Counted from the stretch's first letter, positions 34,542 through 43,876 are shown. The stretch is DNA of 64,000 nt from Ruminococcus flavefaciens (GCA_002309635.1 DBXO01000041.1:3637-67636); one strand, 5' to 3'. Program-made: numbers and translations. Notes: generated from the sequence alone by a model not told the origin.

Positions 34542-34670
34542 TTCTTCACTCCATACTATAATGTACTGCTGACAGTGGAGAGCTGAAAATATCTGATTGT
34601 TCGATATAAAACATTGACTATTTTTAAATCCGTCTAACTGATCGTTTAATTCAACTCTGAACCTATCAGA

Positions 34671-35423
34671 TCATTCTTCCCTTTTCTCATTGTAGTCGTA
34701 AAACATTTCATCTATGAGCTTATTATAATCCCTGCTGTCACCGAATGCAGCCTTGATCAGTGCTCCTGCATTTTTGAATGCAAGCCTGAAATACAACCAA
34801 TCCCCAAGATCGTCATACTTCCTGGTGCAGTTGATAAGGTGATTCTTTTTAAGACAGCCGTACTTTTTTCCCTCCTTTTTTCCGTATCGGCGCATATTCC
34901 TTGCGGTAGCGATATCCTCTGCCGCTCTCTTGCCGGCGAAACCGCCTATTGCGTCGAAAGTTGATTTTTTTGCCCAGAAGATGCCACAGTATAGACCTGT
35001 GATCCTGAATCCCAAACGACATAATACCTCATTAACCCAAATTGGAAATGAATAGCGTTCAAATCTGAGAGGCGCCCCGCCGCCGATGTACTTACCGCTG
35101 TTAAGTCTCCCCAATACCTCGCGGATAGTACCCTCCGTCATGCGGTTGTCGCAGTCGATAGTGATAACGACCTTGCCTCTTGCCGCCTTTATTCCTCTAT
35201 TTCTGACAGTAGCTATGCATCTGCTCCCGTCCGTGAGCACCCTTGCTCCGTTGGCAGCTGCCAGCTCTGCTGTGCGGTCCGTGCATCTGTTGCACACAAC
35301 GATTATCTCTACGCCGCACTTAACTTTGGATGCAGCAATTTTTGCATTGTCAATGCACCGTACTACGTACTTTTCTTCGTTGTGAGCAGGAATTACTATT
35401 GAGACCGTTATATCTTTTGACAT
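34671..35423 (-). CDS. Family 2 glycosyltransferase
   Basis: The 250-residue GT-A enzyme begins with TVSIVIPAHNEEKYVVRCID and has the DxD-like VVITIDCDNRM motif for the metal-bound sugar nucleotide. AEDIATARNMRRYGKK supplies the acidic acceptor-side motif. There is no clear membrane segment apart from a hydrophobic stretch around VLCRLGFRITGLYCGIFW. The sugar transferred is unknown; a role in cell-surface polysaccharide or in decorating secreted proteins is possible from its place in the cellulosome region, but this is inference. Confidence 0.85.
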   Translation of the reverse strand: MSKDITVSIVIPAHNEEKYVVRCIDNAKIAASKVKCGVEIIVVCNRCTDRTAELAAANGARVLTDGSRCIATVRNRGIKAARGKVVITIDCDNRMTEGTIREVLGRLNSGKYIGGGAPLRFERYSFPIWVNEVLCRLGFRITGLYCGIFWAKKSTFDAIGGFAGKRAAEDIATARNMRRYGKKEGKKYGCLKKNHLINCTRKYDDLGDWLYFRLAFKNAGALIKAAFGDSRDYNKLIDEMFYDYNEKREE

Positions 35424-35465
35424 TATGAACGTCCTTTCCCCTAAGTATGTTCACATTTCCACTAA

Positions 35466-35494
35466 ATTATACCACTTTTTTTACTACCAGTCAA
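35466..35494 (-). promoter_or_regulatory. Promoter of the glycosyltransferase gene
   Basis: On the minus strand TTGACT (35494-35489), 17 bp, TATAAT (35471-35466), about 43 bases before the start codon. Confidence 0.78.
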
Positions 35495-35867
35495 TAGTTT
35501 TTAGCTTTTAATACTATATTTAATAATTAGTTTTATATTCTGAAAATATATATGCACCATATATAGGCATTTTAACAATGTGTGAACAAAAAAATACGGA
35601 AATAATTTCATTTGGGCAGTTTTTACAGATGTATTCAATAACTATTTCTCAACCTTGTTTTTTGTGCAACTTATACGTTAAATATTTAAACAGCGTTCGC
35701 AAGCAGTCTTCAACACCTTCAGCAATAAACGCTAAGCACATTAGATAATATATTAATATAAACCGTTCATAAACCTGATGATTATTTTGACATATGCTTA
35801 TCCCTCATTTCATTCCCCGTGACCTTGCAGGTCCTGCTTCCGTTTTGTGAAAAATGTCATTTTTGGC

Positions 35868-35896
35868 TTGACAAATCCGTGGTTTTATTGTATATT
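35868..35896 (+). promoter_or_regulatory. Promoter of the first GH9 gene
   Basis: TTGACA (35868-35873), 17 bp, TATATT (35891-35896); start near 35903, with about 59 bases of leader. The 537-bp intergenic space from 35424 is very AT-rich and holds this promoter and the divergent one at 35466; between them no gene, hairpin or repeat was recognised. Confidence 0.75.
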
Positions 35897-35961
35897 TAAG
35901 GTGTATAGGTGTGAAACAACAACACATCTGAAAAATTTTAATACGAGAGGGGTATTAAATT

Positions 35962-38517
35962 ATGATAATCAAAAAAATAACGGCTGCCGTCTCAGCGCTG
36001 GCTATGTCTATGGGCGTACTTTCATACGCTCCCGCAGCAGACCAGCAGGACAGCATAACAGCCGCAAACGCAGCTTCATCGTATAACTACGCTGAGGCGC
36101 TCCAGAAGTCCATGTTCTTCTATGAGGTACAGCAGTCGGGCAAGCTCCCCGAATGGAATCAGGTACCGTGGAGAGCAGATTCAATGGTGGACGAGGACGG
36201 AAATGAGACCGACGTAGTTCCGGGCGGCTGGTTCGACGCAGGCGACCACTTCAAGTTCACGCTCACAAACGCTTATTCCGCTTCTATCATGGCATGGGGC
36301 TATATCCAGTACAAGGACGCTGTTGACAAGGCAGGCCTCGGCGAGGTATACCGCAACAATATCCAGTGGGGTATGGACTACGTTATGGCATGTGACAAGG
36401 GCGGCGGCGAGATGATCGGTACTATCGGCGACTTCAAGGGCGGCTCCACAGACCATAACATCTGGTGCAGCGCCGAGGTATACCTCCGCAAGCATCACCT
36501 CAACAACAAGGACTGGAAGCGTCCCTACGATACTATTAAAAATGCATCTGTAGCAGGCCTTTCGGCAGCTTGTCTCGCACAGGGATACATTATATTCAAG
36601 GATACTCAGCCCGACAAGGCTGCACAGTACCTCAAGCACGCAAAGGATCTCTTTGAGGGTGCTGACAAGATCAGGGCAAACAAGGATATCGGCGGCATGA
36701 CAGGCATGTACAACACGGATTCATGGCTCGACGACTGTATGTACGCTGCAAACTGGCTCTATATGGCTACCGGCGACAAGAGCTACCTTGACAAGATAGA
36801 GAAGGACTATATCCCCAACTTCCCGCTGGAGAACCAGTCCACAGACCGCAAGTACACATGGGGCCTCTGCTGGGACGATACTTCTCAGGCAGCAGCTTTC
36901 CTCTATGCACTCAACACAGACAATACGGAGTGGAAGGAGCACATTGCTCATCACCTCGATTACTGGAGCCCTCAGGGCTACGGCGGAAAGAAGGTAGACT
37001 ACACTCCCGACGGTCTCGCATGGCTCTTCAACTGGGGCAGCGCACGTCATTCAACAACCACTGCTTTCCTTGCAAAGCTCGCAAGCGATACATTATTCAA
37101 GGACGACGCCACACTTTCCAAGAAGTACGACGACTGGGCAAAGGGTCAGATGGACTACTGCTTCGGCGACAACGGTCTTAAGATGAGCTACGTTCTCGGA
37201 ATGGGCGACAATCAGCCTACTGCATTCCACCACAGAACAGCTTCTGGTATACACGATGACCACTGGAACGATCTCGGTCAGAAGTCAGGCGGCGCCGAGG
37301 GCTGGCAGACAGAGTATGCTCATACTCTCTACGGCGCTCTCGTAGGCGGTCCCGACAAGTCAGGCAAGTACGTAAACGATGTTTCCCAGTATCAGTATTC
37401 AGAGGTAGCTATCGACTACAATGCCGGCTACACAGCTTGTCTCTGTGCTATGATAGACGACTACGGCGGAACTCCTCTTGCCGATTTCCCGCCTGCTGAA
37501 ACTCCGAAGTGGGCTGAATGGGAGGTAGCTGCCATCATCAACGGCACTCCTGCTTCTACCTATACCGAGATAAAGGCATGGGCTATGAACCACACAGCAT
37601 GGCCTGCAAGAGTAGCAAAGGACGTTGAATACAGATACTTCTTCGACGTATCGGAAGTCCTTGATGCAGGTCTCTCTGTTGACGATATCAAGGTAGAGGG
37701 CAAGTCACAGCAGTACGAGAGCGGACAGGGCCACGCTACAGTTACAGGTCCTCACAAGTATGAGGGCGATCCTACAGGAAATACATACTATGCAAGCATA
37801 AAGTTCGATGACGGAAGAGCTATCCAGCCTACAGGTCAGAGCGAGCACAGAGACGAGGTACAGTTCAGGATCTCTATCCCTGATGCTATCGACGGCAAGT
37901 CAACAGTAGGCGCATGGGATACCTCCAACGACTGGTCATACCTCGGCGGTCTCGCAAAGGCTACAGACCTCAAGAAGGCTGATTCCCTCAACGAGCATAT
38001 GCCTATGTATGTAGACGGCAAGATAGCATGGGGCGAGGAGCCCGACGGCACAAAGTTCGTCGTCCAGCCATGCACCAAGAGCGGAAGCGGGAGTAACGTC
38101 CAGCAGCCCGCAACCACAGCCCCGGCAGTCACAACAGTCACAACTACAGTCACAACAACTGAAACAACTTCTTCAGCAACTACAACTCCAGCAACAACAG
38201 TACCTGGAAGCACTGAAACAACTGTCGTCACAGTTCCGACGACCACTGAGCCCAATAACGGAACCGCTGATAACGTTACCAAATGGGGTGACGCTAACTG
38301 TGACGACGGCGTGGACATGGCAGATGCAGTAATCATTCTCCAGTCCCTTGCAAATCCCAACAAGTACGGCCTGAACGGTTCAGATGAAAAGCACATCACC
38401 GAGCAGGGCATTCTCAACGGCGATGTTTACGAGAATGGTACAAAGCTTACAAACAACGATGCTCTTTCCATTCAGAAGTACTGTCTGAAACTCATCAAGA
38501 CACTTCCCGAAAGCTGA
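35962..38517 (+). CDS. GH9 - CBM3c - dockerin cellulase
   Basis: The 851-residue secreted cellulase has a signal peptide (about 1-37) and a GH9 barrel directly after it (about 41-505). Catalytic Asp lie in GGWFDAGDHFKF (residues 92 and 95), the active-site His motif is FHHRTASGIHDDH and the proton donor Glu is in SEVAIDYNAGY. A CBM3c module follows (about 512-695, YRYFFDVSEVLDAGLSVDDI), then a Thr-rich linker and a dockerin (WGDANCDDGVDMADAVIILQ and NNDALSIQKYC). GH9 followed by CBM3c is the layout of processive endoglucanases. GAGAGGGG precedes the ATG. No terminator was seen before the next promoter. Confidence 0.95.
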   Translation: MIIKKITAAVSALAMSMGVLSYAPAADQQDSITAANAASSYNYAEALQKSMFFYEVQQSGKLPEWNQVPWRADSMVDEDGNETDVVPGGWFDAGDHFKFTLTNAYSASIMAWGYIQYKDAVDKAGLGEVYRNNIQWGMDYVMACDKGGGEMIGTIGDFKGGSTDHNIWCSAEVYLRKHHLNNKDWKRPYDTIKNASVAGLSAACLAQGYIIFKDTQPDKAAQYLKHAKDLFEGADKIRANKDIGGMTGMYNTDSWLDDCMYAANWLYMATGDKSYLDKIEKDYIPNFPLENQSTDRKYTWGLCWDDTSQAAAFLYALNTDNTEWKEHIAHHLDYWSPQGYGGKKVDYTPDGLAWLFNWGSARHSTTTAFLAKLASDTLFKDDATLSKKYDDWAKGQMDYCFGDNGLKMSYVLGMGDNQPTAFHHRTASGIHDDHWNDLGQKSGGAEGWQTEYAHTLYGALVGGPDKSGKYVNDVSQYQYSEVAIDYNAGYTACLCAMIDDYGGTPLADFPPAETPKWAEWEVAAIINGTPASTYTEIKAWAMNHTAWPARVAKDVEYRYFFDVSEVLDAGLSVDDIKVEGKSQQYESGQGHATVTGPHKYEGDPTGNTYYASIKFDDGRAIQPTGQSEHRDEVQFRISIPDAIDGKSTVGAWDTSNDWSYLGGLAKATDLKKADSLNEHMPMYVDGKIAWGEEPDGTKFVVQPCTKSGSGSNVQQPATTAPAVTTVTTTVTTTETTSSATTTPATTVPGSTETTVVTVPTTTEPNNGTADNVTKWGDANCDDGVDMADAVIILQSLANPNKYGLNGSDEKHITEQGILNGDVYENGTKLTNNDALSIQKYCLKLIKTLPES

Positions 38518-38720
38518 AATCAATAAGAGCGGATTATGAAAAATTATAATAAAATCAGCATTTTCTGAGTTAAAAATGCTATTACAAGAAAATATTTGAT
38601 TAATTCATAATTAAGAAATAAGAGGGATTTTGTTCCCTCTTATTTTTTTTACTTTTTTGTGGATTGTGTACAAAGTATGAAGAACCTCATTAGGAAAATA
38701 CACGAAATTCCAGAAAACTA

Positions 38721-38749
38721 TTTACTTTTTTTTTTCGATATAATATAAT
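38721..38749 (+). promoter_or_regulatory. Promoter of the second GH9 gene
   Basis: TTTACT (38721-38726), 17 bp, TATAAT (38744-38749); an overlapping second TATAAT lies 5 bases upstream. Start near 38756. The 369-bp space between the two GH9 genes holds AT-rich sequence, this promoter and the structured leader at 38757. Confidence 0.72.
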
Positions 38750-38756
38750 ATGATTG

Positions 38757-38886
38757 ATGAATAGGCAACGGTGCAAGCTCCCGTTGGGAGAGCCTATTTT
38801 TCGCGGATTACAACAGGTATAACCGCAATGTTTGCACTGGCATTGCGTTATAAATTATATTTAAAATATCAGGGAGGGTATTTAAA
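38757..38886 (+). promoter_or_regulatory. Structured 5' leader of the second GH9 gene
   Basis: The expected transcript begins with ATAGGC-AACGG-(9 bases)-CCGTT-(6 bases)-GCCTAT-TTTT (38761-38800): two stacked stems, 6 and 5 bp, then a T-run. The inner part can refold to CTCCC-GTT-GGGAG, so two folds compete. A second hairpin follows, ATAACCGCAATG paired with CATTGCGTTAT (38819-38851) with one bulged base. The ribosome site GGGAGGG lies after it. The first hairpin resembles an attenuator. It matches no riboswitch class that I recognise. Confidence 0.55.
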
Positions 38887-41800
38887 ATGCACAAGAAAAC
38901 AAAAAAACTTCTTGCAAGTGTGATGGCAATGGCAACACTCGTTCCGTCAGCTGTTGCAACAATCACCCCTATGACAGCTTCCGCTGGTCTCGTAGTTGGT
39001 GAGAGCACATTCGATCACAAAGCTCTGCCATGGCATACTTGTGAATCATCACCTGCTAAGCAAGATTTCGACATTTCCGACGGCGCATTCCACGTAATCG
39101 TTAAGGTTGCAGAGGGTGCTGACAAGGAAAAGTGGGATCTTCAGGTAAGACACAGAAACCTTAACTTCAAGAAGGGCCACGAGTACAAGGTTAGCTTCAG
39201 AGCTAAGGCTAAGAGAGACGGTATGGAGCTCTGCTCTAAGATCGGTAATATCAAGGGTGACGAAGAGTACTTCGAGCTCGACGGTCAGTCAAATGATATG
39301 CACATGGGTCCTCACATGGGTGGTAAGTGGCCGAATGCTGCTGTAAAGCTCACAACTGACTGGCAGGAATTCGAGGGTACATTCACTCCTACTCAGGACC
39401 TTGAGGCTTGCGAGTGGTGCTTCCACTATGCAAAGGGTACAAAGTATCAGGGTAATGCACAGGAAGGCGACGAGATCTGGTTCGACGATATGGTTATCGA
39501 TTGTGTAACCTGCGGCGACAAGGCACCTGGCGAGGGCTGCTGCAACTCAGATCCTAAGGAGTCATACGGTGCAACAAACCGTGATTACGCTTCCAACTAT
39601 GATGATAACCTTCAGAAGGGCGGCAAGACCGTTAACTTCATTTCTGTAAACCAGATCGGTTACTTCACAGATTACGCTAAGATCGCTACACTCGGCGATA
39701 ACAAGGGCGATATCCTTTACGGTGCAACAACTATCGACCTTTCAGGCACATATACATGGAACCTTTGCGATGCTTCATCAGGCAAGGTTGTAGAGTCAGG
39801 AACAACAAGCGCAGTTAAGTCAGATAAGGATTCAGGCGACTCAGTTGCCAAGATCGACTTCTCAAGCTTCAAGACTCCCGGCAGATACTACCTCCAGATT
39901 GAGGGCAAAGACTGGAGATCATTCGAGTTCAATATCGGTGACGATATTTACACAGACAAGTCACACGATCTCCTCAAGAATGCTCTGAACTACTTCTATC
40001 AGAACCGTTCAGGTCTCGATATCGAAGAGAAGTACATCACTTCAGGCGATAAGAGCACTCTCGCTCATAAGGGCGGTCATAAGACAGATAAGGCTTACGT
40101 TCAGAAGGAATGGAAGAACGAGTACCTCAGCCCCACAGAGGCTACAAGCACATACGCTTCATCCACCATTACAGCTAACAAGGGCTGGTACGATGCCGGT
40201 GACCACGGTAAGTACGTTGTTAACGGCGGTATCTCTGTATGGACTCTCCAGAACATGTATGAGAGAGCTCTCCATTCAGATAAGGCTAAGGCTAAGTTCG
40301 CTGACGGTGCAGGCGTAATAGAGATCCCCGAGAGCGGCGATTCAAAGAAGATACCTGATGTTATCGACGAGTGTCTCTACGAGCTCGAGTTCATGACAGC
40401 TATGAAGGTTGATTCTTCTGAGCCTACATGGGGCAAGTATGCAGGAATGGTTTACCACAAGCTCCACGACCACAAGTGGACAGGACTTGCTACAAGACCT
40501 TGGGACTATGTAGACGAGTGGGAGACTGAGCGTATAGTTAAGCCGCCTACGTTCGCTGCAACTCTCAACTATGCAGCTTGTGCAGCTCAGACTGCAAGAC
40601 TTATCGAACCTTACGATTCAGAGAAGTCAGCATTCTACCTCAAGGAAGCTAAGGCTGCTTATGAGGCTGCTGAGAAGAACTGGTACGAAGCTGGTAAGGA
40701 CGAAGAGACAAACAAGACATCTCTCTACGCTCCTATGTATCAGGCAAAGGGCGGCGGACCTTACGGTGATAACGAGGTTAAGGACGATATGTACTGGGCA
40801 GCTTGTGAAATCTTCGTATCTGCAAGTGCACTCGGCGATGCTGACGCTTCTACATACCTCAGCAAGCTTTCTGACTACAAGAACGCTTTCAAGGTAACAA
40901 CAAGAATCACCGGCGGTGAGAACGCAAGCGGCGAAGGCTCATTCACCACATTTAACTGGGGTAATACAGCTTCTGCTGGTTCACTCACACTCGCTCTCAA
41001 TAAGCAGTACCTCACAGATGATCAGGTAAAGACACTTAATGATTCTATCAAGGCTGCTGCTCAGGATTACCTCGACGAAGAGGAAGCACAGGGCTACGGT
41101 ATCCCCTATAAGTATGACGGACCCGGATACACAGATCCTAACAACCTCGACGAAAGCATCGTTATCGACGGTTATGAGTGGGGTTCAAACTCAATGGTTA
41201 TCAACAACCTGATGGTTATGGCTTACGCTTATGACTTGACAGGCGATGACAAGTACATGAACGGTGTTCTGACTGGTATGAACTACCTCCTCGGAAACAA
41301 CCCGCTTTCATTCTCTTACATCACAGGCTACGGCGTATACAAGGAGAAGAATCCTCACCACAGATATTGGTCTTACGAGCTCGATAAGACTCTGCCTATG
41401 GCTCCTGACGGAGTTCTTTCAGGCGGTCCTAACGCAGGTCTCCAGGATCCTTATGTACGTGCTCTCGGATTCGTTCCCGGTAAGAAGGGCAACCCGTCAC
41501 AGAGATGTTTCGTTGACTCTATCGAAGCATGGTCCACAAACGAGGTTACAATCAACTGGAACGCTCCTCTCGCTTGGATCGCAGAGTTCCTCCAGGATAA
41601 GGACGAGGATTATACAGATCTCAGAGTTGAGGGCGGTCAGCAAACAACTCAGCCTGCTACACAGCCTGCAACTCAGCCCGCTACACAACCCGCAACTCAG
41701 CCGGCTACACAGCCTGCTACAAGCGGCGATGTTACAAAGTGGGGCGATGCTAACTGCGACGGCGATGTAGATATGGCAGATGCAGTTCTCATCATGCAGT

Positions 41801-41976
41801 CACTTGCTAACCCGAACAAGTATGGCGTTGGCGGTACAGACTCCAAGGCTATCACAGCACAGGGCAAGCTCAATGCTGACGTTGATCAGAGCAGCAAGGG
41901 TATCACATCTAACGATGCTCTCCGCATTCAGGAGTTCCTCCTCAACAAGATCTCAACTCTTGATCCTACTAAGTAA
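38887..41976 (+). CDS. CBM4 - GH9 - dockerin cellulase
   Basis: The 1029-residue secreted enzyme has a signal peptide (LLASVMAMATLVPSAVATIT) and a CBM4 module (about 38-215, with WDLQVRHRNLNFKKGHEYKV and DEIWFDDMVID). An Ig-like domain follows (about 255-360), then the GH9 barrel (about 365-915; Asp in GWYDAGDHGKYV, NPHHRYW, proton donor Glu in STNEVTINWNAPLAW). The linker is of Gln-Pro-Ala-Thr repeats encoded by 12-bp units (41638-41724), and a dockerin ends the protein. The CBM4-Ig-GH9 order is that of CbhA/CelK-type cellobiohydrolases. Its codon choice (GAG, AAG, AAC, GGT) looks like a highly expressed gene. AGGGAGGG precedes the ATG. Confidence 0.95.
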   Translation: MHKKTKKLLASVMAMATLVPSAVATITPMTASAGLVVGESTFDHKALPWHTCESSPAKQDFDISDGAFHVIVKVAEGADKEKWDLQVRHRNLNFKKGHEYKVSFRAKAKRDGMELCSKIGNIKGDEEYFELDGQSNDMHMGPHMGGKWPNAAVKLTTDWQEFEGTFTPTQDLEACEWCFHYAKGTKYQGNAQEGDEIWFDDMVIDCVTCGDKAPGEGCCNSDPKESYGATNRDYASNYDDNLQKGGKTVNFISVNQIGYFTDYAKIATLGDNKGDILYGATTIDLSGTYTWNLCDASSGKVVESGTTSAVKSDKDSGDSVAKIDFSSFKTPGRYYLQIEGKDWRSFEFNIGDDIYTDKSHDLLKNALNYFYQNRSGLDIEEKYITSGDKSTLAHKGGHKTDKAYVQKEWKNEYLSPTEATSTYASSTITANKGWYDAGDHGKYVVNGGISVWTLQNMYERALHSDKAKAKFADGAGVIEIPESGDSKKIPDVIDECLYELEFMTAMKVDSSEPTWGKYAGMVYHKLHDHKWTGLATRPWDYVDEWETERIVKPPTFAATLNYAACAAQTARLIEPYDSEKSAFYLKEAKAAYEAAEKNWYEAGKDEETNKTSLYAPMYQAKGGGPYGDNEVKDDMYWAACEIFVSASALGDADASTYLSKLSDYKNAFKVTTRITGGENASGEGSFTTFNWGNTASAGSLTLALNKQYLTDDQVKTLNDSIKAAAQDYLDEEEAQGYGIPYKYDGPGYTDPNNLDESIVIDGYEWGSNSMVINNLMVMAYAYDLTGDDKYMNGVLTGMNYLLGNNPLSFSYITGYGVYKEKNPHHRYWSYELDKTLPMAPDGVLSGGPNAGLQDPYVRALGFVPGKKGNPSQRCFVDSIEAWSTNEVTINWNAPLAWIAEFLQDKDEDYTDLRVEGGQQTTQPATQPATQPATQPATQPATQPATSGDVTKWGDANCDGDVDMADAVLIMQSLANPNKYGVGGTDSKAITAQGKLNADVDQSSKGITSNDALRIQEFLLNKISTLDPTK

Positions 41977-42002
41977 TTCTTAGTAATCATTACAAATAAA
42001 AT

Positions 42003-42032
42003 AAAGCGGCGCTTCGGCGTCGCTTTGTTTTT
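42003..42032 (+). terminator. Terminator after the second GH9 gene
   Basis: AAAGCGGCG-CTTCGG-CGTCGCTTT with one mismatch, followed by GTTTTT. The next ribosome site (AGGAGG at 42034) starts right after it. Confidence 0.75.
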
Positions 42033-42046
42033 CAGGAGGCGGTATT

Positions 42047-43126
42047 CTGGCTAATATACTTGATTATCTTGACTGGCGCGGCGATGTCCCCTTCTCTGCC
42101 GATCCCTTCAATGAAATCGACGGAATGATATTGTCCCAGCTTTGCTATGTCAACCTCGGCGGCGTTGTATCCGAGAGCTTCGGCGATGAAATTTCCATAC
42201 CCGATGCCTATCGCAGATACAGGCCAGACGACGTGGACATAAACAAACGTATTCTCACCTTTGAGCAGGATAATATCCTGTTCAGAAAAGTTGCCGAGTC
42301 AAGAAGATTCCGCGGAACTACCATGCGCGGCTTCATAAGCAGCGTGGAGACCAGTGAGGACCTGCAATTCTCAGCTCTCACCTACCGTCTCGGTGACGGA
42401 AGCGGCTTTCTTGCTTTCAGAGGTACTGACGGCACAGTTGTGGGCTGGAAAGAGGATTTCAACCTCAGCTTCATGCAGCAGACCGCAGGTCAGGAACGCG
42501 CTATAGACTATTTAAACACCGCTTTTAGCAGCAATGACCAGCCCATACGTATCGGCGGTCATTCAAAGGGCGGAAATTTCGCAATATTCAGCTCTCTTTA
42601 CTGCTCCGAGGCTATCCGCGACAGGATCGTGAGCATATACTCCTACGACGGGCCCGGATTCAGGGACGAAGTCATTGAGTCAGAGGTATACAAGAATATG
42701 CTCCCGCGCATAAAATGCTTTATACCACAGGTATCGATCGTCGGTATGCTGCTTGGGAACAGTTCAGAGCCGAAGATAGTAAAGAATTCCGCAATAGGCA
42801 TTAAGCAGCATTACGCCTACAACTGGGAGCTAAAGCGTAACCGCTTTATTCTTACCGACAAGCTGAAAAAATCAGGTGATGTCATAAACAAAGCAATATC
42901 AGGAATGCTTGATGATTTCAGCGACACAGAAAGAGAGATCTTCACTGAGGCGTTGTTTGAGATATTGCAGGCTCCAGACAAGGAGACCCTTAAGGAGCTG
43001 AACAAGCTTCGATCCTATCCGTCCATAATAAAGGCAATATCCAAGCTCAAACCGGAGCAGCAGGCAGTCATGAAGGAGGCTTTCCGCAAGATCGCCCAGA
43101 ATGGTAAAGGAGCCTTTTTTAAGTAA
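42047..43126 (+). CDS. Mbeg1-like alpha/beta hydrolase (DUF2974), probable CTG start
   Basis: The protein resembles the Mbeg1-like DUF2974 hydrolases: LAFRGTDGTVVGWKEDFNL in the middle and a nucleophile elbow IGGHSKGGNFAIF with the catalytic Ser. The substrate is unknown, probably a lipid or ester. The first ATG (42125) has no ribosome site, and family proteins start about 26 residues earlier with a sequence like ANILDYLDWRGD. Exactly this sequence is encoded in frame from CTG 42047, with AGGAGG seven bases before it. The start is therefore taken as CTG (360 residues); ATT one codon upstream is an alternative. It lies directly after the GH9 terminator. Confidence 0.8.
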   Translation: MANILDYLDWRGDVPFSADPFNEIDGMILSQLCYVNLGGVVSESFGDEISIPDAYRRYRPDDVDINKRILTFEQDNILFRKVAESRRFRGTTMRGFISSVETSEDLQFSALTYRLGDGSGFLAFRGTDGTVVGWKEDFNLSFMQQTAGQERAIDYLNTAFSSNDQPIRIGGHSKGGNFAIFSSLYCSEAIRDRIVSIYSYDGPGFRDEVIESEVYKNMLPRIKCFIPQVSIVGMLLGNSSEPKIVKNSAIGIKQHYAYNWELKRNRFILTDKLKKSGDVINKAISGMLDDFSDTEREIFTEALFEILQAPDKETLKELNKLRSYPSIIKAISKLKPEQQAVMKEAFRKIAQNGKGAFFK

Positions 43127-43266
43127 AAAAGCCCCGAAGCTTATGTGCGGTACTCGTAAAGAAGTATATATGGGACTTATCGGGGGAACCCTTTTTCAAA
43201 AGGGTTTTCCTCAATAAATCTCACAAATACTTCTCTGTGCGTATCACACATAACCTTCGGGGCTTA
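43127..43266. repeat. Nested hairpin element, copy 2
   Basis: Outer arms GCCCCGAAG (43131-43139) and CTTCGGGGC (43255-43263) continue into TTATGTG/CACATAA. Middle arms GAAGTAT/ATACTTC enclose a core GGGGGAACCCTTTT/AAAAGGGTTTTCC around 43181-43211. The whole 140-bp stretch can fold into one long interrupted hairpin. It lies between convergent genes, with A-runs on the left and T-runs on the right, and probably ends transcripts from both sides. The core matches those at 12962 and 61274. Confidence 0.78.
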
Positions 43267-43270
43267 TTAT

Positions 43271-43876
43271 TTAAAAGTCAGAGTTTTTATGTACTTTTTT
43301 ATTCATCTTGAACAGCACGAGTCCCAGCAGCATCATCACAATAAACACAACAAATCCGATCAGAGCCGCCATCCATACGGGCAGCGTTTCGGGAAGAAAG
43401 AATCCGTATACAAAGCGCCCCCTGATATTTCCGAGTATGTAATCAAATATTAAGTAAGCCGACGTGAGAAGCGGAACTGCCAGTATATGCCTAAAGGTAC
43501 TTTCTGCATTATCGCTGCACAGGAATATATAGCTGAGAACAAATACCACAGGATTTATCACATGCAGGAAGAAGAACGCACCGCCGAAGTTAAACGGGTT
43601 GGGAGTAGCAAGTGTTGCAAGACAGATAAGAAATACGAGAAATATTCCCACTCCGACATTCAGATAAAGTATCTTTGGAACGGTTTTGCCTGTCAGGTTC
43701 AGTACCCCGTCAATAAGCAGAAGTATTCCACCCAAAGTATTCGATATAAAGGTAAACTCTGCAAAATATTCACATGGCAGCGGAGAATAGCCCCATATCG
43801 CCGTAGCTGTCAGCATTATTCCGAATAAGATCTTGACTGCTCCGATAATTTTTGATTTAGAAGTGTTCTCGCTCAT
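43271..43876 (-). CDS. Six-helix membrane protein (Pr6Pr-like)
   Basis: The 201-residue protein has about six hydrophobic segments (for example AVKILFGIMLTATAIWGY, ILYLNVGVGIFLVFLICLA, PVWMAALIGFVVFIVMMLLG). Its third-to-fourth segment pattern, with TFISNTLGG and FFFLHVINPVVFVLSYIF, recalls the Pr6Pr family of membrane proteins. The function is unknown. It starts behind AGGAGGTATATTT and lies downstream of rplA but after a terminator, so it is likely a separate unit. Confidence 0.68.
   Translation of the reverse strand: MSENTSKSKIIGAVKILFGIMLTATAIWGYSPLPCEYFAEFTFISNTLGGILLLIDGVLNLTGKTVPKILYLNVGVGIFLVFLICLATLATPNPFNFGGAFFFLHVINPVVFVLSYIFLCSDNAESTFRHILAVPLLTSAYLIFDYILGNIRGRFVYGFFLPETLPVWMAALIGFVVFIVMMLLGLVLFKMNKKVHKNSDF

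Noticed and set aside
38761..38800. Fluoride, preQ1 or c-di-GMP riboswitch in the GH9 leader
   Set aside because: The hairpin has a general pseudoknot-capable look, but none of the conserved bases of these classes could be matched; it is kept only as an unassigned structured leader.
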